DNA from: Planctomycetota bacterium
Lineage (GTDB): Bacteria > Planctomycetota > Planctomycetia > Planctomycetales > Planctomycetaceae
DNA: 38,229 bases
Assembly: GCA_003671275.1 (NCBI GenBank)
Contig: QWPB01000054.1
Coordinates: forward strand, 1-38,229
Direction: 5' to 3'
Shown one piece after another: positions 18,002 to 26,386 of this stretch. Every line of letters begins with the position of its first letter. The stretch's first letter is position 1. The notes beneath the pieces were generated by a model that saw nothing but the letters and a program-made list of their open reading frames with translations, ran no database searches and was not told where the DNA came from. A program made the position numbers and the translations under genes.

Positions 18002-18379
18002 ATGCCGAATCCTAGAAAGCCCAGACTGATTCGTGACGGTGAGATTACCGTTGTCGAATTTGGGGATGAGTTGTCGCATCTTGGAGAAGATGTCATGGCC
18101 GGGGTGGCTACGGCAGTGGGGGACGCCGGACAGGCGGACCCACCACTCGTGCTACTGGATATGGCGCGGGTAAAGTTCTTCGGTTCCTCCTTTATCGAGG
18201 TGCTGTATCGGCTATGGAAAGCGGTGCAGTCTCGAGGTGGACAGTTCGTACTGACGGGAGTACACGCCTACTGCCTGGAAGTTCTGCAGGTCACCAAGCT
18301 CGACCAGATCTGGAAATTTGCTCCTGACAGGGCCGCCGGTCTGGCCTTGCTGCGGGCAACCCAGCCTGCGGTCAAGTGA
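18002..18379 (+). CDS. STAS-domain protein (anti-sigma factor antagonist type)
   Basis: The 125-residue protein is a single STAS domain: VVEFGDELSHLGEDV, PLVLLDMARVKFFGSSFIEVLYRLWKAV with the switch Ser in GSSF (about residues 61-64), QFVLTGVHAYCLEVLQVTKLDQIW. In the SpoIIAA group, phosphorylation of that Ser by a kinase decides binding to an anti-sigma factor. No such kinase or phosphatase is nearby, so the partner is unknown. The gap before it (17792-18001) has a short ACCAC/GTGGT stem and nothing else of note. A weak GGGG site precedes the ATG. Confidence 0.9.
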   Translation: MPNPRKPRLIRDGEITVVEFGDELSHLGEDVMAGVATAVGDAGQADPPLVLLDMARVKFFGSSFIEVLYRLWKAVQSRGGQFVLTGVHAYCLEVLQVTKLDQIWKFAPDRAAGLALLRATQPAVK

Positions 18380-18467
18380 ACCTCACGCTGGCAGGTTGCG
18401 AGCGGGGTACGATCTGCTGCGGAGTATCATGTGGATGGGCGTTCAACGAGGATGAAGGATCGATCCG

Positions 18468-20735
18468 TTGATTGACACCCGCACCGGTTCATCGGACCAT
18501 CCCTCTCGGATCGCAACCACGGCCCGAGACTGGTCGACGATTGTGTTGTGTGGTTTGATCGGGGCTCGTTATTTCGTCCCGGCAGAGTCCGCAGACCAAG
18601 GGGAAACACTCTGGCTGGTAGTTCTGACCCTGATTTTTTCCGGGGTGCAGTCGGTCATCCGCTGGCGAACTGGCAGTCCGGGGAGGGGGCTGGACCGCAT
18701 CGATGTGGCTGTTGGGGTCATGGTCGCTGCGCATGTTGCATCGGCAGGACTGGTCCTGTCGGGGAGTGGACAAAAACGGGCCGCGTTTAATATGGCCTGG
18801 GAATGGGGGACGACGCTGGTGGTCTGGCACGAGGTGCGGGCCTGTTTCCAGCGAGGGCATGGGGCGACTTTACTGAGATCCGTACTGGTGGCAGCGGTCC
18901 TCCTGGGGGCCTATGGGATCTGGCAGAATCAGGTCTGGTTTCAGGCCAATGCCACACTGGTCGCGGAAATGGAGCAACTGGAATCGCGGACCGATCGGAC
19001 AGATGTCGAGTCCGAACGTCTGCGAAAGATTCAGGAGGGATTTGGTCCAGCAGTTTTGTCCGCTCAAGGGGGGGCGCGTGTCGCACTGCTCAACCGAATT
19101 CGCAGCAGCACCGAGCCCATCGGCTGTTTCGCCCTGGCAAATACGCTGGCCGGTGTGCTGTTGGCGGGGAGTTGGCTGGTTCGGGGGAATGGCTTGTGGT
19201 TTCGGCATGATCCGACTCGTGGAGAGGCGGATTGGCATCCGGGGCTGGTCCAGATCTGGTTGCCCCGGCTGGGGGTCGCGGGCTGTTATCTTTCTCTCGG
19301 GCTTTGTCTATTGATGACCAAAAGCCGGACGGCTTGGGTGGGGATGCTGGCGGCGACAGGACTGGTCTGGTTTGCCTCCCGGACGGGGCGGCGAATGCGG
19401 ACCGCAGCGATCGTCGCCGTGGCGGTGGTGGCCGCTGGTGCGACCTTGCTGATGGTTGCATTCCTGGCTGGTCTGATCGATTCGCAGGTGATCTCCGAAG
19501 CTCCCAAGTCGTTGAAGTATCGTTTGGAATACTGGGTCTCGACATCAAAGGTAATCCTCGATCAGCCCTGGATGGGGGTTGGACCGGGGAATTTTCGGGC
19601 GAGCTATCTACAGCACAAATTACCGGGGGCCAGTGAAGAGATCCTTGACCCGCATAACCTGTTGCTGGATGTGTGGGCCAATGCGGGGATTCTCGCCGGG
19701 GGGGCGCTCGTTTCGCTGATCTTTTGGGGTGGGCGGGGTGGTTGGAGACTGGCTGTTGCGGAGTCGAAAAAGCCGTCGACTGAGTCGTTGCCGCTCATCC
19801 GCTGGTCTGAATCCGTGCTGGCCGCCGCCGCCGGACCAGCGCTGGTCAGCCTGCAGATGATGGCGTTTGGAATGGAGTGGGATCTGCGGGTGATGGCATT
19901 GGCGATCACCGCCGCATTTCTGGGAGGCTGGCTGGCGAATCTGGCCCAGCGGTCATCGCTGGGCAGTGTGTGGGGCGCGTGGCTGGGGCTGACCATTCAT
20001 CTGTGCGGAGCAGGGGGGATTGCCATGCCAGTGATCAGCCAATTGTGGCTGTTGCTGCTGGCGGGGGTCGTGACACGACCGGCGAATTCCTGCTCACTCC
20101 CCGAGGCCACTGCCAGAATGCGACTGGTCCAGCCCGTCGTTGCCGGCTGTTTGCTGGTGCTGGCCGTGATCTGTCTGCGTACGTCTCTGCTGCCCAATGC
20201 AATTTGTCAGGCTCAACTGTCGCTGGCGGATGAGGCCATCTTTCTGCATGGGGATCGACGCGGAGCGGAGCGGCATCTGATTGCCGCCGCCGAAGCAGAT
20301 CCTTGGCAACCATTACCCTGGATTCAACTCCTGCAGTTACGGACTGCGGAGGCGGTCGCGGGCGGAACCGATCGGGAAGTCGAGTCCGCAGCGGAATCCG
20401 GACGTGAGGCACTGGCCAGGCATCCGCAGAATCCGCTGACCTATGAATTCCAAGGAGATCTGTACTACCGAAGCCGGGATGGGCATCCCGAACGTGTGGC
20501 GATCGCTGTCAAGTGGTACCGCGAAGCTGTTGATCGTTACCCGCAATCGTCCCGTCTGCTCGCCAAGCTGGCGGTGGCATTGGAGAGTGAGGGGCAACAT
20601 TCGTCCAGCCGTTCCGCAGCGTTGGCCGCATTGAAGCTGGATGACCTGAATCGACAGGCCGGGCATATTGACAAACTGTTAGAGCCCGCGATTCGAACAG
20701 CTCTGGAAGTGCTGGTCGTGCCGCTTGAGCGGTAG
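18468..20735 (+). CDS. O-antigen ligase-like polytopic membrane protein with TPR-like tail
   Basis: The 755-residue product has about a dozen hydrophobic segments between residues 25 and 580. The Wzy_C-type block is SRTAWVGMLAA, then RLEYWVSTSKVILDQPWMGVGPGNF and LDPHNLLLDVWANAGI, typical of ligases and polymerases that move polysaccharide chains from lipid carriers at the outer face of the inner membrane. Residues about 590-745 are soluble and helical (YRSRDGHPERVAIAVKWYREAVDRYPQ), resembling TPR repeats that could bind partners. The start is TTG at 18468 with AAGGA 9 bases upstream; an ATG upstream is in another frame. It is not in an obvious polysaccharide cluster. Confidence 0.88.
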   Translation: MIDTRTGSSDHPSRIATTARDWSTIVLCGLIGARYFVPAESADQGETLWLVVLTLIFSGVQSVIRWRTGSPGRGLDRIDVAVGVMVAAHVASAGLVLSGSGQKRAAFNMAWEWGTTLVVWHEVRACFQRGHGATLLRSVLVAAVLLGAYGIWQNQVWFQANATLVAEMEQLESRTDRTDVESERLRKIQEGFGPAVLSAQGGARVALLNRIRSSTEPIGCFALANTLAGVLLAGSWLVRGNGLWFRHDPTRGEADWHPGLVQIWLPRLGVAGCYLSLGLCLLMTKSRTAWVGMLAATGLVWFASRTGRRMRTAAIVAVAVVAAGATLLMVAFLAGLIDSQVISEAPKSLKYRLEYWVSTSKVILDQPWMGVGPGNFRASYLQHKLPGASEEILDPHNLLLDVWANAGILAGGALVSLIFWGGRGGWRLAVAESKKPSTESLPLIRWSESVLAAAAGPALVSLQMMAFGMEWDLRVMALAITAAFLGGWLANLAQRSSLGSVWGAWLGLTIHLCGAGGIAMPVISQLWLLLLAGVVTRPANSCSLPEATARMRLVQPVVAGCLLVLAVICLRTSLLPNAICQAQLSLADEAIFLHGDRRGAERHLIAAAEADPWQPLPWIQLLQLRTAEAVAGGTDREVESAAESGREALARHPQNPLTYEFQGDLYYRSRDGHPERVAIAVKWYREAVDRYPQSSRLLAKLAVALESEGQHSSSRSAALAALKLDDLNRQAGHIDKLLEPAIRTALEVLVVPLER

Positions 20736-21040
20736 CCTTGCAGGGGGAGGCGTGGAGTTCAATCTCGGTACAGAATGTCGTGAATTGGAATCACTGAAGC
20801 GGAGGCGATGCGTCTTAGAATCACTTCGCGGGCCGCATGGCCGCTAAAGTCGCGTCAGACTTCCCAACTCTCCGATCGCATCCAGTTGACGCCACGTGCC
20901 TAGACGTGGTGATCGACACACGCGGGATGAATCGAAGCGAAACCCTGCAAAAAAGCTCAAGAGGTGTTGCGAGTCGAGGGCCGCCTGATGAAGATTTCCC
21001 TGTCCCCCGCAGCTATTTTTCCTCAAGGAAGGATCGACTC
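20736..21040. other. Leader/intergenic region
   Basis: No gene is supported in these 305 bases. There is a 6-bp hairpin CCACGT/ACGTGG at 20892-20909 and a segment just before the 21041 start with T-rich and Pu-rich parts (CTATTTTTCCTCAAGGAAGG). A frame open across it continues into the next gene but its upstream part is not protein-like. It may be the leader of the 84-residue gene. Confidence 0.45.
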
Positions 21041-21295
21041 ATGCCGACCCCCAATTCTTTCGGCCTCGAATTTCGCGAAGACCCCTCACTCCCGGCTCAG
21101 ACGCTGATCGCTCCGATTGGAGTCGTGCGAGAAATCCGCGCTGCCTTGGGTGAAGTCCGTTTCAATATCCAGGTCACCTGGGAGACGGAAGCTGTGACGG
21201 TTTCATCAGACCTGTTCGTGGCCTTCAATCAGTGGAGTACCGCCCTGGCGTCTGACGAAGAGGAAACTCCCGTGGATGAGGGGCTGTATAACTGA
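21041..21295 (+). CDS. Small hypothetical protein (84 aa)
   Basis: The ATG at 21041 follows an AAGGAAGGA ribosome site at 7 bases, the best site in this part of the window. The product has no signal peptide. It reads as a beta-rich start (LEFREDPSLPAQTLIAPIG), a middle with VRFNIQVTWETEAVTVSSDLF, and an acidic end (DEEETPVDEGLYN). No family is recognised. A terminator-like hairpin follows, so it is probably a single gene with its own leader. Confidence 0.7.
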   Translation: MPTPNSFGLEFREDPSLPAQTLIAPIGVVREIRAALGEVRFNIQVTWETEAVTVSSDLFVAFNQWSTALASDEEETPVDEGLYN

Positions 21296-21376
21296 CAGGC
21301 CGACCGGCCCAGCCAGGGCATTCTCCAGATCGACGGGGTCGTCTGCGGGCTGTCTGGCGGTTTACGATTATCAACC

Positions 21377-21403
21377 GGACGTTCCGCAGGCAGCGGAGCG
21401 TCC
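21377..21403 (+). terminator. Probable terminator hairpin
   Basis: An 11-bp stem (21377-21387 with 21393-21403, one T-G wobble) and a 5-base loop lie 80 bases after the 84-residue gene, followed by GATTTCATT, a weak T-run. Two more hairpins follow at 21420-21438 (CCATCGG/CCGATGG) and 21450-21470 (TTACCTG/CAGGTAA). Confidence 0.6.
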
Positions 21404-21569
21404 GATTTCATTGGTACGGCCATCGGGATCACCGATGGTGACAGTGTGGTTACCTGTCTGATCCAGGTAAGTTCTGCCGGCGCTTGTCAATTGGTCCTTG
21501 AGTCGTGGGTGAGCTTGTCAAATAATACAAAAGCCGTCGGGGTGAATTGTTCGCGAAGGGGGAATCGTC

Positions 21570-21929
21570 ATGCATTTACTGGGCGAAGAGCGAAGAATTC
21601 GGATCGAAGAGGGAATTTCTGCCGCTGCCTATGCCATTGGCGCGACAATTGCGTTGTGTTTTCTGGTGTGGATGGTCCTCAAACTTCGATCACTGTATTG
21701 CGAAGATGAGGAGGATACCGGTGGCAACGCTGAATTCCTCAGCCTCTTGAACGAATCGAAGGCAGAGGGTGACGTGACGCCCGAAGAAATCCGATCCATT
21801 CAGCGTCGGTGGCTGGAACAACAGATGGGGGTTGGAGATAGCTCACAAGCTACTCCGGCCAAAACTGCCGGACACCGACGACCAACACTCACCGCGAGTC
21901 AAGACGATACCGAAGAAACCACTCCGTAA
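21570..21929 (+). CDS. Small membrane-anchored hypothetical protein
   Basis: The 119-residue product has a short N-terminal cytoplasmic part, one membrane helix (SAAAYAIGATIALCFLVWMV, residues about 18-37), and then a charged helical region with FLSLLNESKAEGDVTPEEIR, similar in style to short oligomerisation motifs that end small membrane proteins. The C-terminal 30 residues are polar and probably disordered. An AAGGGGG site precedes the ATG. It lies 152 bases upstream of clpX on the same strand and might share a transcript; no functional tie is shown. The 152-bp gap holds nothing notable. Confidence 0.75.
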   Translation: MHLLGEERRIRIEEGISAAAYAIGATIALCFLVWMVLKLRSLYCEDEEDTGGNAEFLSLLNESKAEGDVTPEEIRSIQRRWLEQQMGVGDSSQATPAKTAGHRRPTLTASQDDTEETTP

Positions 21930-22081
21930 GCCGAATCAGGGAGGCGGCCGCGGAGCAGTGCGATTCGACTTGGACGTTGCCCCATGGGTGGCGTTCGGAG
22001 CTTTGGGAATGGAACCCAGACTCCGTGTGCCTGAACTCTGGAATCCGTCCTCGCCGCATCGACACCTGAGAAGGAACCCCC

Positions 22082-23359
<1,278 letters not shown>

Positions 23360-23383
23360 TCCTTCGAACTGAAGGTCAGCCGC

Positions 23384-24442
23384 ATGTTTCGGATCCCCGT
23401 GGCTGTTCGGCGACTTTTGGCCGGCATAACCCTCTTCGCAACCCTCATCGGGGGGGCTTCGCGGGTGATGTCGGCCGATTCCATCGAACGACAGAAAAAA
23501 GTCGATCAGGCTGTCATGCGAGGCCTCGACTTCCTGGCCCGCGAGCAGCGACGGAATGGGTATTGGGAAGCAGGCGGCGGACAGTACCGCGTCGCGATGA
23601 CCGCTTTATGCGGCATGGCCCTCGTCTGCGAAGGCTCGACGACGACCCGTGGTAAGTACAGCCGAAGTATCAGCCGGGCGGTCGATTACCTGCTGGATGC
23701 CTCTCAGCCGAATGGGTTGATTGGATTCCCGGACGACTACCACTACACGTACGGGCACGGGTTTTCGATGTTGTTTCTTTCCCAGGTTTACGGGGAAGAG
23801 GAAGACAGTGATCGCCGGACCCGGCTCAAACGTGTCCTGGAAGAAGCCGTTAAGTTCTCCGCTGCGGCGCAGACCACACGTGGTGGATGGGGATACGTTT
23901 CTGCCAAAGATGGCAACGATTTCGACGAAGGCTCGACGTGTATCACTCAGGTGCAGGGACTGCGGGCTTGTCGCAATGCGGGAATCGTGGTCCCGGCAGA
24001 AATCATTGAGCGGGCACGCAAGTATATCGAAGACTGCACGACTCCCTCGGGAGGAGTGAAATACAGCTTCACCAGCGGTGGCGAACGTCCTCCGATCACC
24101 GCTGCTGCGGTTGCAGTGCTGTTCAATGCCGGGAATTACGAACAGACCCCGCAGATCAAAAAGATGATGGAGTACTGCACTCAGACGGTCTGGCCCGCCA
24201 AGGGAAATGACCAGCAGCACTTCGGCCACTGGCATTACATGCACTACTACTATGCTCAGGTGATGTACCGCATCCCGGCGGAGTGGGAAAAATATTCACC
24301 TTGGATCGAGGGAGAGATCCTGCGTACCCAGACAGCCCAAGGCGGGTGGGATGACGAAACCGTGGGAGCGGTTTACGTGACAGCGATCAATGCCACGATC
24401 CTTCAGTTGAATAAGGGCTATCTGCCCATCTACCAGCGATAG
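23384..24442 (+). CDS. Secreted alpha/alpha-toroid (prenyltransferase/squalene-oxidase repeat) protein
   Basis: The 352-residue product has a signal peptide (RRLLAGITLFATLIGGASRVMSA, cleavage near residue 31) and repeats of the squalene-cyclase/prenyltransferase type, with QNG or RGGW-like turns: LDFLAREQRRNGYWEAG, YLLDASQPNGLIG, AAAQTTRGGWGYVSA, GGVKYSFTSGG and RTQTAQGGWDDE. These form an alpha/alpha barrel. In planctomycetes such secreted proteins are common and lack a known substrate; squalene cyclisation itself is unlikely since the full enzyme's acidic motif is not seen. It begins 24 bases after clpX. No terminator is visible before the convergent efflux gene. Confidence 0.85.
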   Translation: MFRIPVAVRRLLAGITLFATLIGGASRVMSADSIERQKKVDQAVMRGLDFLAREQRRNGYWEAGGGQYRVAMTALCGMALVCEGSTTTRGKYSRSISRAVDYLLDASQPNGLIGFPDDYHYTYGHGFSMLFLSQVYGEEEDSDRRTRLKRVLEEAVKFSAAAQTTRGGWGYVSAKDGNDFDEGSTCITQVQGLRACRNAGIVVPAEIIERARKYIEDCTTPSGGVKYSFTSGGERPPITAAAVAVLFNAGNYEQTPQIKKMMEYCTQTVWPAKGNDQQHFGHWHYMHYYYAQVMYRIPAEWEKYSPWIEGEILRTQTAQGGWDDETVGAVYVTAINATILQLNKGYLPIYQR

Positions 24443-24502
24443 CTGGAACGTTGCCGGTGATCAGTACGCACTCGCGGCGGACGTTTGTTGGGAGTGTGTC
24501 GA

Positions 24503-26386
24503 TTACTCGGATCGGCGTCCGCCACTTTCGCCGCCATTCCCGCCAGCCGGAGGTCCACCGGCACCCGGGGCCCCACCGCCAAAGGCCTGACGCATTTTTT
24601 CGATGCCAGCGGTGTACTCGGCCTTGTTGAGCGAGCCGTCCTTGTCGGCATCCATATCGCCGAAGGCGGTCGCCATTCGCTCGCCCGCTTCTTCCTTACT
24701 CAGCTTGCCGTCACTGTTGGCGTCACGCTGCTCGAAGGTCATCCGACCTCGTCCCCCGCCCGCACCGGGTCCGCCGCCACCCGGTCCCGGCGATGGAGGT
24801 ACCGCGGGTGTCGGGGGAATCTTCTCAGCGGGTGTCTGTGCCTTTTCGAGATTGGCCTGGGTTTCTAGGAGGGCCAGTTCTTCGGGAAGCTGGCTGCGGG
24901 CGTTCATAATGACCTGCTCACCTTCCTGCACGCCTTCCAGCACTTCGACGTGGGACTGGTTACTTTGGCCGACTTTCAGCAGGCGTTGCTCTGGACCATT
25001 TTTAGAGAGAACGAAGGCGTACTGCTTGTTTCCGACAGCCAGCACGGACTGGACGGGCATTTGCAGGACTGACTCGCGATTGTCGACCAGAATCTCGACC
25101 TGAGCCGTCAAGCCGGGGCGGAGGGTCTTGATGATCTCGGGGTCATCCGCCAGCCGGACTTCGGTTTCGTATTCTCGCAGATCGTAATTCGGCCACCGGC
25201 CCTGCATGGGGACGGACGAGACGAACGACACGACCCCCTTGAACTGCCGATCCGGGAAGGCATCGATCTTGATTCGCACGGGCAGGTCTTTGCGGATGTT
25301 GTTGATGAGCGACTCGTGCAGCCGGACATCGACCTTCATCTGAGTGAGATCGGGCAGGTTGATGATCGCCTGCCGTTCCCGGACGGTCGCCCCTTGCTCA
25401 ATCGATTCACCACTGCCGCGTGAACTGCTGGACTGGATTGTCGCGTAGACAATTTGCCCGGACTGGGGAGCCCGCATTGTGCAGGCTTCAATCTGCGAGT
25501 TGAGTCGGACGAGCTTCTCCTGTTCCACGGCACTCTTGAGCTTCTGGGCCTCATAGTCCTTGGAAGCCTGGGTCTCGGCGGAATCCGCCTTGAGTTTCAC
25601 GCGGGCCAATTCCAGTTCGAACTCTTTCGCATTGGCCTCCAATTCTTTGACCTTGCGCTTCTTGTCGTAGTCCTGCAATACCTTCAGTTTCTCCTTGGCA
25701 CCACGCAGCTTGAACTCGGCCTGTTTGACGGCCACGCGGTTGGCTTCCATTTCGTTCTGAGTACGGTATCCCTTCTTCACCTGCTGCTTGGTGAAGTCGT
25801 AGTTGTCCTGGGCCCGGATCAGTTCTTCCTCGGCAATGGCCACGCTACCTTCCAGCTCTTTTTCCTGCTGGGGGTATTCGCCCTGGGTGTACTTCTCCAG
25901 ATCGAGCTTGGCCAATTCCCATTTGAGTTCCGCTGCCGAGATATCGCTCAGGTTCTGAGTCTTCGTGATCTCCAGTTTTTCCTTGGCCTGGATCTCCGCC
26001 GAATCGGCCTGGGAAACATCAATCTCCAACTGCTTGGCTTTCTCTCGCAGCTGGGAGGAGTCCAGTTCACAGACCACTTGATCCTTTTGGACGATCGTGC
26101 CTTCCGGGACAATGCTGATGATGGTGGTCGTTCCTTCGACCGCGCTGCTCATCGTGGCATTCCCCAGGCTGTCCAGGGGGCCTTGCGCGGCGAGGCTGAT
26201 CAGGAACGACTTTCGTTCCACAGGCTTCACAACAAAGCGGGTGAAGTCCTGGGAATGTCCCCGTGTGAAGCGGCTGAGCCATTTCTGGGGTTCGACCGAA
26301 CCGGTTGCGACCGCCGTGGCCGCTCCTGCCACGCCGCCCAATACAAGGACCGTTGTCCAGAGGGGGGACGATTTATTGGTTGTCAT
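24503..26386 (-). CDS. Membrane-fusion (HlyD-type) efflux adaptor with C-terminal EF-hands
   Basis: The 627-residue protein has an N-terminal membrane anchor or signal (residues 10-29) and the usual adaptor plan: lipoyl half (VPEGTIVQKDQVVCELD, about 93-109), a long coiled coil to about 300, second lipoyl half (MRAPQSGQIVYA), a beta-barrel (LPDLTQMKVDVRLHESL) and a membrane-proximal domain. After a Pro/Gly linker it carries two canonical EF-hand loops, DANSDGKLSKEE (555-566) and DADKDGSLNKAE (579-590), each with Ca2+ ligands at positions 1, 3, 5 and 12. Adaptors normally end before this, so the Ca2+-binding tail is unusual. Its start overlaps the TolC-like gene by 14 bp. No pump gene follows. 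Confidence 0.9.
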   Translation of the reverse strand: MTTNKSSPLWTTVLVLGGVAGAATAVATGSVEPQKWLSRFTRGHSQDFTRFVVKPVERKSFLISLAAQGPLDSLGNATMSSAVEGTTTIISIVPEGTIVQKDQVVCELDSSQLREKAKQLEIDVSQADSAEIQAKEKLEITKTQNLSDISAAELKWELAKLDLEKYTQGEYPQQEKELEGSVAIAEEELIRAQDNYDFTKQQVKKGYRTQNEMEANRVAVKQAEFKLRGAKEKLKVLQDYDKKRKVKELEANAKEFELELARVKLKADSAETQASKDYEAQKLKSAVEQEKLVRLNSQIEACTMRAPQSGQIVYATIQSSSSRGSGESIEQGATVRERQAIINLPDLTQMKVDVRLHESLINNIRKDLPVRIKIDAFPDRQFKGVVSFVSSVPMQGRWPNYDLREYETEVRLADDPEIIKTLRPGLTAQVEILVDNRESVLQMPVQSVLAVGNKQYAFVLSKNGPEQRLLKVGQSNQSHVEVLEGVQEGEQVIMNARSQLPEELALLETQANLEKAQTPAEKIPPTPAVPPSPGPGGGGPGAGGGRGRMTFEQRDANSDGKLSKEEAGERMATAFGDMDADKDGSLNKAEYTAGIEKMRQAFGGGAPGAGGPPAGGNGGESGGRRSE

